A stretch of DNA of 64,000 bases from Psychroflexus halocasei (GTDB lineage Bacteria; Bacteroidota; Bacteroidia; Flavobacteriales; Flavobacteriaceae): assembly GCF_900107595.1 (NCBI RefSeq), contig NZ_FNQF01000002.1, positions 248,001 through 312,000 of the forward strand. Reading direction: 5' to 3'. The position numbers were made by a program, and so were the translations under genes. Below are positions 8,393 through 16,714 of this stretch, in pieces (position 1 is the stretch's first letter; each line of letters opens with the position of its first letter). The notes below the pieces were generated by a model. That model was not told where the DNA came from. It ran no database searches and saw only the letters and a program-made list of their open reading frames with translations.

Positions 8393-9343
8393 TTACTCGT
8401 CGTAAATATTTTCATACTTTCCATCTGAAGTTTCAAAAAACTTGCCATTGACATAACGAAAATGTTTATCAAGTGTTTTTAATTCATTCATTTCATCTTG
8501 GGTCAGATCAAAATTAGCTGTTTTCAAGTTTTGTTTTATTCTGCCAGCATTTGTTGATTTTGGAATCACGATACAATTTCTTTGTAAGTGAAAGTTAAGT
8601 AAAACTTGGGCTGCAGAAACATCATGCTTTTCAGCGATAGCGTTAACAACAGGGTTTTCTAATAAGCTTGGTTCGTTATCAGCTTTCATTTCAGGAATTC
8701 TATCTTGACTTCCTAAAGGAGAAAAAGCAGTCACCAAAATATCATTTTCGTGACAGAAATTAACCAATTCATCTTGATGTAAGTATGGATGTAGTTCAAC
8801 TTGATTCATCTCAGGATGTTCATCAGTTTTTGACATTAAATCTTTCAGCTTTTTAATGCTAAAATTTGAAACACCAATATGCTTAACAAGTCCTTGTTTT
8901 TTTGCTTCAACCATTGCCTCCCAAGTTTTGATGATTGGCAAATCTTCTAGTGAGACAAAATCATCATCAGATTGCGGCATGCCTTCTAAACCTGATTTGA
9001 AGGCAACTGGCCAATGTATCAAATAAAGATCTAAATAATCTAAATTTAAATCAGAAAGCGTTTGCTTTAAAGCAGGGATAACATCTTCTTTTTTGTGCGC
9101 GTTATTCCATAATTTAGAAGTGATAAATATATCTTCACGATTGATCTCTCCAGCATCAAACAAGTCAGTCAACGCTTCACCGATTTCAGCTTCATTGCCA
9201 TAAGTTGCAGCACAATCAATGTGTGTATAACCTGATTTTACAGCAGTTTTGACAGCTTCTCCTACAAGGCCATCTTTAGATTTCCATGTTCCTAAGCCGA
9301 TTTGAGCTATTTGATCTCCGTTTCTAAATTTTAATGATTTCAT
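8393..9343 (-). CDS. Aldo/keto reductase
   Basis: A cytosolic NADPH-dependent carbonyl reductase of 316 residues with a complete AKR catalytic tetrad: Asp43 and Tyr48 (DCAATYGN), Lys77 (ITSKLWN) and His110 (LIHWP). The cofactor-binding IPKS motif is near residue 260, and the C-terminal loop ends in a short acidic tail. The sequence resembles the AKR1/AKR5-type enzymes acting on aldehydes or sugars; the physiological substrate cannot be inferred. It appears to be a single-gene unit, sharing only the downstream terminator with the convergent M56 gene. Confidence 0.9.
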   Translation of the reverse strand: MKSLKFRNGDQIAQIGLGTWKSKDGLVGEAVKTAVKSGYTHIDCAATYGNEAEIGEALTDLFDAGEINREDIFITSKLWNNAHKKEDVIPALKQTLSDLNLDYLDLYLIHWPVAFKSGLEGMPQSDDDFVSLEDLPIIKTWEAMVEAKKQGLVKHIGVSNFSIKKLKDLMSKTDEHPEMNQVELHPYLHQDELVNFCHENDILVTAFSPLGSQDRIPEMKADNEPSLLENPVVNAIAEKHDVSAAQVLLNFHLQRNCIVIPKSTNAGRIKQNLKTANFDLTQDEMNELKTLDKHFRYVNGKFFETSDGKYENIYDE

Positions 9344-9417
9344 TTACTTTTTATTTAAAAATAAGTAAAATCATTATTTATAAAGAAGCCTGAACAGAGT
9401 TTATAAAGATTTTAACC

Positions 9418-10929
9418 TTAAAACATAAATGCAAAACCTAATGAAATTTGATGGAGTTGATTATCTACATTAACAGGAGAATTAATCCCAGATTGCTTCA
9501 TCATGACGTTGCGCTCTTGATTTGAATTAACATAAGATAAATCAACTCTTGTCATTCCGAAAGTATAACCCAATCCTGCAGAAAACCTATTGATATCACC
9601 AGCGGTAAAATCATCTTTGTAAGGGCTTTCAACATAAGAATACCCTGCTCTCAAGCTAAGATTATCAATACGATACTCACCTCCTACATTAATTCTATTT
9701 GAGACTTGCATCATATCATTGATTTCGGCATTTTGAGCTTCAAAGCCGTTACTTCTAAATTTCATCTGAGTGAAATCTTTTCTAGAATAATCAATACTTA
9801 GTAAAGCATTTTTGTTAAAAATCATCGCTAAACTTCCTGTCCATTTTCCTGGTGTTTTATATTTATAATCAGGAAAGACATTAAAAATTTCAGGATCGGC
9901 TGTTGCACTTCCAAAACCATCACCACGCGTTCTTAAGGTGTGAGATATTTTCTCTGAAACGCTCATCCATGTTGGCGTTTCGTAACTTACCCCAAACCTC
10001 AATTTATCATGAATGTTGTAAATCGCACCAAAATCTAAAGAAATACCTGAAGCCTGAACGTCCAATATATTATCATAAACAATTTTATTCACTCCAGTAG
10101 ATGAAGAGTTTTGCTCATTGAATCTAGTAAAACGTGTATAGTCACTGAATGTCGCATTGACATTCATTCCCAATTTCAATCTTTGATTAATATCCAGCGC
10201 ACCGTTGAAAGATATTTTACCGCTATTTCCGTCATAATTTTCATTGTAAGCCTGACGCAAATCAGTTGAGTTGACGTTAGATTGGTAGCTGTTTCCCTGA
10301 AGGTCACTTGGATCAATAGGATCGATTAAAAAAGACTCATAAGCCAAATAAGCTTCTTGACCTGAAAAACCATATTCATAAAGCAAATCATCATAACGAG
10401 AAAAAAAGGTTTCGTTGTTTTGAAGTGTGAAGTAATCGAGTGCAATACCGTTTGCTTTGTTCACGAAATAATCTCCAATAGACTGATTGTTTTGTCCTTC
10501 AGCATAAATAGCATTATTGATGTTGCTCGTTCTTTCGTAATTGACACCAAAAGCGAATTTATTGATTGCTGCATTTTCATTATTTGACTTGAAAACAAAA
10601 ACGGCACCAGCTTGACTTACATCAAAACTGTTATCATCTGAGCTTCGCATGGTGCCTCTGTAAGCATTGTCATTACTAAAGGTATTAAAATCTAAAGAAA
10701 AACTTGATTGATTAAGTGCAAAAACGGCACTACCCGCTGGGTTAATTTTCAAAGCAGAAAGATCTCCACCTAATGCTCCAAAAGCGCCTCCCATTGCTGT
10801 AAAACGTGGTGTACCTTGAAGATCTTCAGTACTTAAAATAAGCGCATCATTCACTTCTTGTGCTTTACTTATAAAGCTTAGACTAAAAATGAATAATGCA
10901 CTATATAAAATGTTTAAATTAAAACGCAT
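9418..10929 (-). CDS. OmpP1/FadL/TodX-family outer membrane transport protein
   Basis: A 503-residue predicted outer membrane barrel with a signal peptide ending at SKAQ (about residue 23). The N-terminal hatch region carries the family hallmark AMGGAFGALGGDLSALKINPAG (read in two parts, around residues 46-67). Long alternating strands follow and the protein ends in the typical aromatic residue (LGFAFMF). The family transports hydrophobic compounds such as fatty acids across the outer membrane; the substrate here is unknown. It begins only 34 bases after the upstream Tyr/Ser-rich lipoprotein gene, so the pair is likely an operon, a linkage common in flavobacteria. Confidence 0.9.
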   Translation of the reverse strand: MRFNLNILYSALFIFSLSFISKAQEVNDALILSTEDLQGTPRFTAMGGAFGALGGDLSALKINPAGSAVFALNQSSFSLDFNTFSNDNAYRGTMRSSDDNSFDVSQAGAVFVFKSNNENAAINKFAFGVNYERTSNINNAIYAEGQNNQSIGDYFVNKANGIALDYFTLQNNETFFSRYDDLLYEYGFSGQEAYLAYESFLIDPIDPSDLQGNSYQSNVNSTDLRQAYNENYDGNSGKISFNGALDINQRLKLGMNVNATFSDYTRFTRFNEQNSSSTGVNKIVYDNILDVQASGISLDFGAIYNIHDKLRFGVSYETPTWMSVSEKISHTLRTRGDGFGSATADPEIFNVFPDYKYKTPGKWTGSLAMIFNKNALLSIDYSRKDFTQMKFRSNGFEAQNAEINDMMQVSNRINVGGEYRIDNLSLRAGYSYVESPYKDDFTAGDINRFSAGLGYTFGMTRVDLSYVNSNQERNVMMKQSGINSPVNVDNQLHQISLGFAFMF

Positions 10930-10963
10930 AAGTTATGTTATATAATGTTAGTAATATATCAAT

Positions 10964-12091
10964 TTATCTTCCGCCTCTTCTAGAACTTCTTGTTGACCCT
11001 CCCGTACTTCTTGAGCTTCCACTAGAAGATCTAATTGTACCAGTATTGCTACTTCCACTACTTCTTTTTATTGTTGAATTACTCGGAGTTGAACGTCTTG
11101 TAGATTTCGGAGTCACCTTGTTTGTTCTGTTAGGTGTGATAGTTCTAGTTCTTGTCGAATTAACATCACTTCTAACACGAGAATTCCTTACAGTATTTAC
11201 AGGTGTTCGTCTTGTAGAGTTCCTAATGTCTTGACGAGTTCTTGCACTAATGTTACGTGGGTTAGCAACACGTGAACTCCTTGCTGAAACATTACTCCTT
11301 TGAGCATTACGATTACTTCTGATGCTTGAGGCTCTTCTTTGATTTGATTCACTTCTTGAAATATTAGATCTTGAATTTCTTAAATTTCTATTTGATCTAA
11401 TTGATTGATTAGAATTGTATCCTCTGTAAGAGTTTGCATAATTCGATCTTCTGTAAGGATAATATGAATATGGATTTCTGTAATTATACCATCCAGCGTA
11501 GTAACCGCCGTACCACCCAAAACTCGGTCCATAAAATCCGCCATAGTGTGGAGAGTAAAAACCATTATAATGTAATCCATAATAACCATATCTCCATGGA
11601 TTATAATATCCACCATAATAAGATCCGTAATAAGGAGCATTCCACCAACCACTGTAAAACCATGGATTATTTTGATGAATATTAATTGTTACTTGGCTTG
11701 GGTTGTTTCCCCAACCTGATTGACTAGCATTGTAATCAATATATTCACTGTCCTGATATGTATAGTCAGATGCTTGATTTTGAGCATTTAAAGTTTGCTG
11801 ATTCTGAGATGAGTAAGAATCAATATCTGTAAAAACCTCATTTTGAGATCTAGCTTCAGATATCATATCTCCTTGCTTCTTAAAATAATCAGTATATTCA
11901 CCTTGATTGGTCTGTTTTCTTTGCGATTCATTTTGAGTTTGAGTCGCTAGATTTCTTTCTGAAGTTTGTGCGTTTTCGTCTTGGTAAATCCCATCATACG
12001 CTGAAGCATTTGAATATGAACTACAAGAACTTACAACAACAATCAACCCAGAAAAGAGTAGTGTCTTAAATAAATTCTTTTGATTAAACAT
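10964..12091 (-). CDS. Low-complexity lipoprotein, Tyr/Gly/Trp-rich then Ser/Arg/Asn-rich
   Basis: 375 residues. The signal peptide ends in a lipobox (VVVSSC, Cys23), so it is probably anchored in a membrane. Residues about 25-120 are Gln/Asn/Ser-rich. Residues about 140-215 form a run extremely rich in Tyr, Gly, Trp and Pro (YYGGYYNPW, GFYGPSFGWYGG). From about 216 to the end it is a Ser/Arg/Asn/Thr-rich basic tail ending in RRGGR. Homologues in flavobacterial genomes are often mislabelled vitellogenin II. Function is unknown; a cell-surface or envelope-matrix role is a guess. It is divergent from proS and shares a compact promoter region (12092-12209). It is probably co-transcribed with the FadL-like gene. 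Confidence 0.75.
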   Translation of the reverse strand: MFNQKNLFKTLLFSGLIVVVSSCSSYSNASAYDGIYQDENAQTSERNLATQTQNESQRKQTNQGEYTDYFKKQGDMISEARSQNEVFTDIDSYSSQNQQTLNAQNQASDYTYQDSEYIDYNASQSGWGNNPSQVTINIHQNNPWFYSGWWNAPYYGSYYGGYYNPWRYGYYGLHYNGFYSPHYGGFYGPSFGWYGGYYAGWYNYRNPYSYYPYRRSNYANSYRGYNSNQSIRSNRNLRNSRSNISRSESNQRRASSIRSNRNAQRSNVSARSSRVANPRNISARTRQDIRNSTRRTPVNTVRNSRVRSDVNSTRTRTITPNRTNKVTPKSTRRSTPSNSTIKRSSGSSNTGTIRSSSGSSRSTGGSTRSSRRGGR

Positions 12092-12119
12092 AACTTTTGG
12101 TTTTTAATTAAACATTAAA

Positions 12120-12137
12120 CAAATTTACTTAGTTTTG
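12120..12137. promoter_or_regulatory. Divergent -7 elements between lipoprotein gene and proS
   Basis: Two TAnnTTTG boxes lie back to back: TAAATTTG on the minus strand (12120-12127) for the lipoprotein gene, and TAGTTTTG on the plus strand (12130-12137) for proS. Their -33 boxes are not clear. The arrangement would make the two promoters overlap. Confidence 0.45.
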
Positions 12138-12209
12138 TCCGAATAAAATAGCACTTTAACTAAGCATAATTACTACATAAGTTACAATAGTTATGCCAAA
12201 AAAAATATA

Positions 12210-13688
12210 ATGGGTAAGAGTTTAACACGTAGAGATGAAGATTATTCCAAATGGTATAATGAATTAGTTGTCAAAGCTGACTTAGCAGAAAATTCATCAG
12301 TGAGAGGATGCATGACGATCAAACCTTACGGATATTCTATTTGGGAAAAAATCCAAGCTGAATTAGATAAAAAATTTAAGGAAACTGGTCATCAAAATGC
12401 TTATTTCCCTTTATTGGTTCCCAAGAGCTTGTTTGAAGCAGAAGAAAAAAATGCTGAAGGTTTTGCCAAGGAGTGTGCGGTCGTCACTCATTACCGTTTA
12501 AAAAATGATGAAGACAATCCTGGCAAACTTAAAGTTGATGAAAATGCTAAGTTGGAAGAAGAACTCATTATTCGTCCAACTTCAGAAGCACTCATCTGGA
12601 ATACTTTCAAAAACTGGATTCAATCTTATCGTGATTTACCCTTAAAAATAAATCAATGGGCAAATGTGATGCGTTGGGAAATGCGAACTCGTTTATTTTT
12701 AAGAACAGCTGAATTTTTATGGCAAGAAGGACACACAGCTCATACCACAAAAAAAGAAGCACTTGAAGAAGCTGAATTGATGAATAACATTTACGCTGAA
12801 TTTGCAGAAAAATTCATGGCGATTCCTGTTATTAAGGGTTTAAAAACAGAAAGTGAAAGGTTTGCAGGTGCTGATGAAACTTATTGTATTGAAGCTTTAA
12901 TGCAAGATGGTAAAGCTTTGCAAGCAGGAACATCACATTTTTTAGGTCAGAATTTCGCAAAAGCTTTTGATGTCAAATACACAGGGAAAGATGGCAAACA
13001 AGATTACGTTTGGGCGACGAGTTGGGGCGTTTCAACAAGGTTGATGGGCGCTCTTATTATGACTCATAGTGACGACAACGGTTTGGTTTTGCCTCCCAAC
13101 CTTGCACCATATCAAGTTGTGATTGTTCCGATATTTAAAAACGAAGATCAATTCGCTCAAATTTCAGAAGTAGCTCAACAAATTAAGGCTGATTTACAAG
13201 AGAAAAACATTTCAGTAAAATTTGATGATCGTGATACACATAAACCTGGCTGGAAGTTTGCTCAGCATGAAATGCAAGGGGTTCCTTTAAGAATAGCAAT
13301 CGGACCAAAAGATCTTGAAAAAGGAACCGTTGAATTAGCAAGGCGTGACACTTTGGAGAAAAGCTTTGTGGAACAAGAAAACCTCGTTAATACGATACAA
13401 TCAAAACTTGAAGAGATACAAAACAGTTTATTTGATAAAGCATTGAAGTACAGAGATAGTCACATCACTGAAGTTGATACCTATGAGGACTTCAAAAAAA
13501 CACTTGATAAAAAAGGCGGATTCATTTCAGCGCATTGGGATGGAACTGCGGAAACGGAAGAAAAAATAAAAAACGAAACAAAAGCGACAATTCGTTGTAT
13601 TCCTGAAAACACTGATAATGAAGAAGGTAAATGTATCGTAACAGGTAAAGCTTCAAATAAACGCGTACTTTTTGCAAAAGCCTATTAA
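12210..13688 (+). CDS. proS: Prolyl-tRNA synthetase (archaeal/eukaryotic-type)
   Basis: Charges tRNA-Pro with proline. 492 residues, the short ProRS type without the bacterial editing insertion, as is usual in Bacteroidota. Class II motifs are visible: motif 2 in [22 protein letters not shown] (around residues 152-173) and motif 3 in [18 protein letters not shown] (around 273-290). An anticodon-binding domain follows, then the C-terminal extension characteristic of this type, ending [18 protein letters not shown]. The start follows an N-terminus ([17 protein letters not shown]) typical of the family. Confidence 0.95.
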   Translation: MGKSLTRRDEDYSKWYNELVVKADLAENSSVRGCMTIKPYGYSIWEKIQAELDKKFKETGHQNAYFPLLVPKSLFEAEEKNAEGFAKECAVVTHYRLKNDEDNPGKLKVDENAKLEEELIIRPTSEALIWNTFKNWIQSYRDLPLKINQWANVMRWEMRTRLFLRTAEFLWQEGHTAHTTKKEALEEAELMNNIYAEFAEKFMAIPVIKGLKTESERFAGADETYCIEALMQDGKALQAGTSHFLGQNFAKAFDVKYTGKDGKQDYVWATSWGVSTRLMGALIMTHSDDNGLVLPPNLAPYQVVIVPIFKNEDQFAQISEVAQQIKADLQEKNISVKFDDRDTHKPGWKFAQHEMQGVPLRIAIGPKDLEKGTVELARRDTLEKSFVEQENLVNTIQSKLEEIQNSLFDKALKYRDSHITEVDTYEDFKKTLDKKGGFISAHWDGTAETEEKIKNETKATIRCIPENTDNEEGKCIVTGKASNKRVLFAKAY

Positions 13689-13704
13689 TTTTTTTCGTTT
13701 TTTG

Positions 13705-13735
13705 TTTGCACAAATGTAAATATTGTCTATTTTTG
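13705..13735 (+). promoter_or_regulatory. Promoter of the tRNA-Glu/rpsT unit (TTTG-N19-TATTTTTG)
   Basis: TTTG at 13705-13708 and TATTTTTG at 13728-13735 are exactly 19 bases apart, a full match to the Bacteroidota sigma-ABfr consensus. Transcription would start around 13742, just before the first tRNA at 13754. This is the cleanest promoter in the window. Confidence 0.75.
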
Positions 13736-13753
13736 CAACCGCAAATAACAATT

Positions 13754-13825
13754 GGTCCGTTCGTCTAGGGGTTAGGACGCATGGTTTTCATCCATGTAAC
13801 AGGGGTTCGAATCCCCTACGGACTA
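13754..13825 (+). tRNA. tRNA-Glu (anticodon UUC), copy 1
   Basis: A 72-nt cloverleaf. The 7-bp acceptor stem GGTCCGT/ACGGACT has a terminal G-U pair and discriminator A. The D-arm is GTCTAGGGGTTAGGAC. The anticodon stem CATGG/CCATG carries loop TTTTCAT with anticodon TTC. The T-arm is GGGGTTCGAATCCCC. The 3' CCA is not encoded; the tRNA nucleotidyltransferase gene at 26195 can add it. An identical copy lies 29 bases downstream. Confidence 0.97.
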
Positions 13826-13854
13826 CAAGAATTGAAATAATTAAAAAAATAAAC

Positions 13855-13926
13855 GGTCCGTTCGTCTAGGGGTTAGGACGCATGGTTTTCATCCATGTAA
13901 CAGGGGTTCGAATCCCCTACGGACTA
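13855..13926 (+). tRNA. tRNA-Glu (anticodon UUC), copy 2
   Basis: Base-for-base identical to the copy at 13754-13825, including the six bases that follow it. The 29-base spacer shows no promoter, so both copies probably come from one transcript that continues into rpsT, 14 bases downstream. Confidence 0.97.
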
Positions 13927-13940
13927 CAAAACATTTTACA

Positions 13941-14192
13941 ATGGCAAATCATAAATCAGCATTAAAGAGAATTAGAAGTAACGAAACTAAGCGTTTGAGA
14001 AATCGTTACCAGCATAAAACTGCGCGTACTATTATTAAGTCACTTAAAGAAACAACTGACAAAGCTGAGGCTGAGAAAAAGCTTCCTGAAGTTTATTCTG
14101 CTGTTGATAGATTAGCAAAGAAAAACATTATACATAAAAATAAGGCTGCAAACCTTAAATCAAATTTAACGAAGCACGTCGCTTCACTATAA
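13941..14192 (+). CDS. rpsT: 30S ribosomal protein S20
   Basis: 83 residues, very basic, with the S20 N-terminus ANHKSALKRIRSNETKRLRNR and the helical core that binds 16S rRNA. ATG at 13941 is 14 bases after the second tRNA-Glu, leaving a very short leader once the tRNA is processed. It is followed by a strong hairpin terminator. Length and sequence are normal for the family. Confidence 0.97.
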   Translation: MANHKSALKRIRSNETKRLRNRYQHKTARTIIKSLKETTDKAEAEKKLPEVYSAVDRLAKKNIIHKNKAANLKSNLTKHVASL

Positions 14193-14211
14193 TTTGTATT
14201 GTAAAAATTTT

Positions 14212-14243
14212 AAAAGCTGGTTTTGAAATCAAAACCAGCTTTT
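14212..14243 (+). terminator. Terminator of rpsT
   Basis: A perfect 15-bp inverted repeat (14212-14226 with 14229-14243; core AGCTGGTTTTGA) with a 2-base centre and flanking A and T runs, 19 bases after the rpsT stop. Confidence 0.88.
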
Positions 14244-14280
14244 TGTGTTTATAATATTTCTTCAATCAAATTTCATCAAT

Positions 14281-14316
14281 AAAAACGGCTGACTTTACAT
14301 AAAATCAGCCGTTTTT
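14281..14316 (-). terminator. Terminator of fumC
   Basis: A 12-bp stem AAAAACGGCTGA (14281-14292) with TCAGCCGTTTTT (14305-14316), loop of 12 bases, 24 bases past the fumC stop on the minus strand. The A/T flanks allow it to act in both directions. Confidence 0.85.
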
Positions 14317-14340
14317 TTAGTGATGAAAACGTTCAAATCA

Positions 14341-15732
14341 TTAAGAATTTGTCATTTCTTTTGGCTTAACCCAAGCATCAAATTCCTCTGCAGTTGTATG
14401 TCCAAGGTTAACAGCTTCTTCTTTTAAAGTTGTTCCATTCTTATGTGCCGTATTTGCTATTTCAGCCGCTTTATAGTAACCAATTTTGGTATTCAGTGCT
14501 GTTACTAACATCAATGAATTTTCAAGCAATTCATCAATACGTTCTTGATTTGCCTCAATACCGGCAGCACAATTTTCATCAAAAGAAACAGAAGCATCTC
14601 CTAATAATTGTGCCGATTCTAATAAATTAGCGGCCATTACAGGCTTAAAAACATTTAATTCAAATTGACCTTGCATCCCTCCTGTTGTTACCGCAACATC
14701 ATTTCCGATTACTTGACTACAAACCATTGTCAAAGCTTCACACTGAGTTGGATTTACTTTACCAGGCATAATTGAAGATCCAGGTTCATTCGCAGGAATT
14801 GTAATTTCTCCAATACCACTTCTTGGTCCTGAAGAAAGCATTCTGATATCATTTCCTATTTTATTTAATGCAACAGCTAATTGTTTTAAAGCACCGTGTG
14901 TTTCGACAAAAGCATCATGAGCTGCAAGCGCTTCAAATTTATTTTTTGCTGATGTAAAAGGATAACCTGTAAATTCCGAAATGTATCCAGCAACTTTTTC
15001 TGCGTAACCTTCTGGTGTATTCAATCCCGTTCCAACAGCTGTTCCGCCTAAAGCTAATTCAAGCAAATGCGGTAAAGTGTTTTTTAATGCATTTAAACCA
15101 TGATCAAGTTGAGCTACATAGCCGCTAAATTCTTGGCCTAAAGTTAAAGGTGTTGCATCCATAAAGTGAGTACGACCAATTTTGACAACATCCTTGAAAG
15201 CTTTTGCTTTATGATCAAGTTGATCTCTTAATTGCTGGATTCCAGGAATTGTAACATCTACAATTTTTTTGTAAGCAGCAATATGCATTCCTGTTGGAAA
15301 AGTATCATTAGATGATTGTGATTTATTAACATCATCATTTGGTGCAATTTTACGCTCTCCTTCTCCTAGTTTATTTCCTGCTAATTGATGAGCTCTATTG
15401 GAAACAACTTCATTGACATTCATATTACTTTGTGTTCCTGAACCCGTTTGCCAAATCACTAAAGGAAATTGATCATCGTGTTTTCCATCGAGTATTTCAT
15501 CACAAACCTGGCCTATTATGTCTCTTTTTTCTTCTGGTAAAACACCTAACTCACAATTGGTATATGCGGCAGCTTTTTTTAAGTATGCAAAACCATATAT
15601 AATCTCTAATGGCATTGAAGCAGGTGCTCCAATTTTAAAATTATTACGTGAACGCTCAGTTTGCGCTCCCCATAATTTATCAGCTGGCACCTTAACTTCG
15701 CCGATAGTATCCTTTTCTATTCTGTACGACAT
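14341..15732 (-). CDS. fumC: Class II fumarate hydratase
   Basis: Interconverts fumarate and malate in the TCA cycle without an iron-sulfur cluster. 463 residues with the superfamily signature [13 protein letters not shown] around residues 317-329, the substrate-site segments [13 protein letters not shown] (about 97-109) and [16 protein letters not shown] (about 185-200). The N-terminus [22 protein letters not shown] is typical of FumC. A TAAATTTG box lies 22 bases upstream of ATG 15732 on the minus strand. The gene is monocistronic with its own terminator. Confidence 0.95.
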   Translation of the reverse strand: MSYRIEKDTIGEVKVPADKLWGAQTERSRNNFKIGAPASMPLEIIYGFAYLKKAAAYTNCELGVLPEEKRDIIGQVCDEILDGKHDDQFPLVIWQTGSGTQSNMNVNEVVSNRAHQLAGNKLGEGERKIAPNDDVNKSQSSNDTFPTGMHIAAYKKIVDVTIPGIQQLRDQLDHKAKAFKDVVKIGRTHFMDATPLTLGQEFSGYVAQLDHGLNALKNTLPHLLELALGGTAVGTGLNTPEGYAEKVAGYISEFTGYPFTSAKNKFEALAAHDAFVETHGALKQLAVALNKIGNDIRMLSSGPRSGIGEITIPANEPGSSIMPGKVNPTQCEALTMVCSQVIGNDVAVTTGGMQGQFELNVFKPVMAANLLESAQLLGDASVSFDENCAAGIEANQERIDELLENSLMLVTALNTKIGYYKAAEIANTAHKNGTTLKEEAVNLGHTTAEEFDAWVKPKEMTNS

Positions 15733-15754
15733 AATTATAATTTTTGATTACATA

Positions 15755-15762
15755 CAAATTTA
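15755..15762 (-). promoter_or_regulatory. Candidate -7 element (TAAATTTG) for fumC
   Basis: The minus strand reads TAAATTTG (TAnnTTTG), 22 bases before the fumC start. No firm -33 partner was identified. Confidence 0.45.
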
Positions 15763-15817
15763 ATCAATATTAAGGTGAAGACATCGCTTATTATTCTAAA
15801 TAAAATTATATCCAGTT

Positions 15818-15851
15818 TTTGTATTTTAAATTTAACTAATTCTTATATTTG
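15818..15851 (+). promoter_or_regulatory. Candidate promoter of small membrane protein gene (TTTG-N22-TATATTTG)
   Basis: TTTG at 15818-15821 and TATATTTG at 15844-15851 lie 22 bases apart, at the long end of the usual spacing. The -7 box ends 18 bases before ATG 15870. It rules out an upstream in-frame TTG at 15849, which would sit inside the box. Confidence 0.55.
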
Positions 15852-15869
15852 TCAAAAATACATTCAGCC

Positions 15870-16040
15870 ATGTTCGAATTTGATCAATTTTTAGGTTTCT
15901 TAGCTTTTCTCGTTATTTTGGGAATTGGTTTCTGGTTACTCATATTCCTAACAGCTATTATTCCTTACTGGATTGGTGGCGCATTAACAGAAAGATTGAA
16001 AGAAATCAAGGAAAGTAGAAAAAACAAAGAAGAAGCCTAA
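15870..16040 (+). CDS. Small membrane protein (56 residues)
   Basis: From ATG 15870 the product starts MFEFDQFLGF. It has a long hydrophobic stretch (about residues 8-37, LAFLVILGIGFWLLIFLTAI) and a short amphipathic, charged tail (ERLKEIKESRKNKEEA). It is a predicted single- or hairpin-spanning inner membrane protein. I do not recognise a family. The start is chosen because the only other option, TTG 15849, overlaps the promoter box. It is a single-gene unit closed by a hairpin terminator, so it is probably a real gene rather than a chance reading frame. Confidence 0.65.
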   Translation: MFEFDQFLGFLAFLVILGIGFWLLIFLTAIIPYWIGGALTERLKEIKESRKNKEEA

Positions 16041-16063
16041 AAAGCTTGCTTCTAATGACTTAT

Positions 16064-16096
16064 AAAAAAAGAGTTTCGAAACGAAGCTCTTTTTTT
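16064..16096 (+). terminator. Terminator after small membrane protein gene
   Basis: A 15-bp inverted repeat (16064-16078 with 16082-16096; core GAGTTTCG/CGAAGCTC with one T-G pair), 3-base loop, A-run before and seven Ts at the end. It is 23 bases after the stop. Confidence 0.8.
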
Positions 16097-16133
16097 ATGT
16101 CAAAAACTATAGTTTATTTTCAGTATAAAAATC

Positions 16134-16172
16134 AAAAAAACGCTCTACAAATTAAATTTGCAGAGCGTTTTT
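16134..16172 (-). terminator. Terminator of DUF4168 gene
   Basis: A stem CGCTCT (16141-16146) with AGAGCG (16162-16167), extended by A/T flanks and by an inner CAAATT/AATTTG pairing. It is 27 bases beyond the stop codon at 16199 on the minus strand. Its A/T flanks are symmetric, so it may act both ways. Confidence 0.75.
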
Positions 16173-16198
16173 AATAAAAGAATAAAAAGTAAAACTAT

Positions 16199-16630
16199 TT
16201 ATTCTGTCATTTTTTGTTGTAATTTTTGTTGAAGCTCTGGACTTGTTTGCAATTTTTGCATAATTCCTTGGTAAGTCATCATGTCTAGACCTGCTTCTTT
16301 TATTTTCTTTTCCATATCTTCTTGTACAGAAGCTTGCTTCATTTTAATGTCAGCCATTGCTTTATCAAACTTTTTCTGTTCATCAGCTGTTGCTTCTACT
16401 TCTTTTCCTTCAGTCATTGAGGCTTCATACATTTCATTAAAACGCTGTGGCTCTAATCCTGCCTCCTGAATAACGCTCATCATCTCTTGTTGTACCTTTT
16501 GGCTTTCTTGTTGAACTGCAGTATAAGCATCTACAAACTTGTCTAAATCTGCATCACTTACTGAAGACGTTTGTGCAAATGCAAAAACACTCATTAAAAA
16601 AGCACCGGTAAATAAAATTTTCTTTAACAT
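16199..16630 (-). CDS. Secreted DUF4168-type protein
   Basis: 143 residues. A signal peptide (FLMSVFAFAQ, cleavage after about residue 20) is followed by an all-helical, Gln/Glu/Lys-rich domain: LDKFVDAYTAVQQESQKVQQEM matches the start of DUF4168 domains (read in two pieces, about 30-51). The tail MQKLQTSPELQQKLQQKM is a second helix. It is expected in the periplasm; function is unknown. It is flanked by its own terminator and by the mazG gene on the same strand, with about 84 bases between, so it is likely a separate unit. Confidence 0.78.
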   Translation of the reverse strand: MLKKILFTGAFLMSVFAFAQTSSVSDADLDKFVDAYTAVQQESQKVQQEMMSVIQEAGLEPQRFNEMYEASMTEGKEVEATADEQKKFDKAMADIKMKQASVQEDMEKKIKEAGLDMMTYQGIMQKLQTSPELQQKLQQKMTE

Positions 16631-16714
16631 AAATATTATTTTGATTTCAGCAATATTAATAAAACTAAAAGAGTCAATAAAAAAAAAGACGTTAATATTA
16701 CATTAATTCAGTTT

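Noticed and set aside
10935-11234. Plus-strand open frame opposite the Ser/Arg-rich gene
   Set aside because: It is antisense to the low-complexity region, its Leu/Val-rich product mirrors the Arg/Ser codons, and it has no promoter or homology signal.
13754-13926. Direct repeat of tRNA-Glu as possible integration (att) site scar
   Set aside because: Both copies are complete tRNA genes with no integrase, phage or foreign DNA between or around them; a simple tandem gene duplication explains the repeat.
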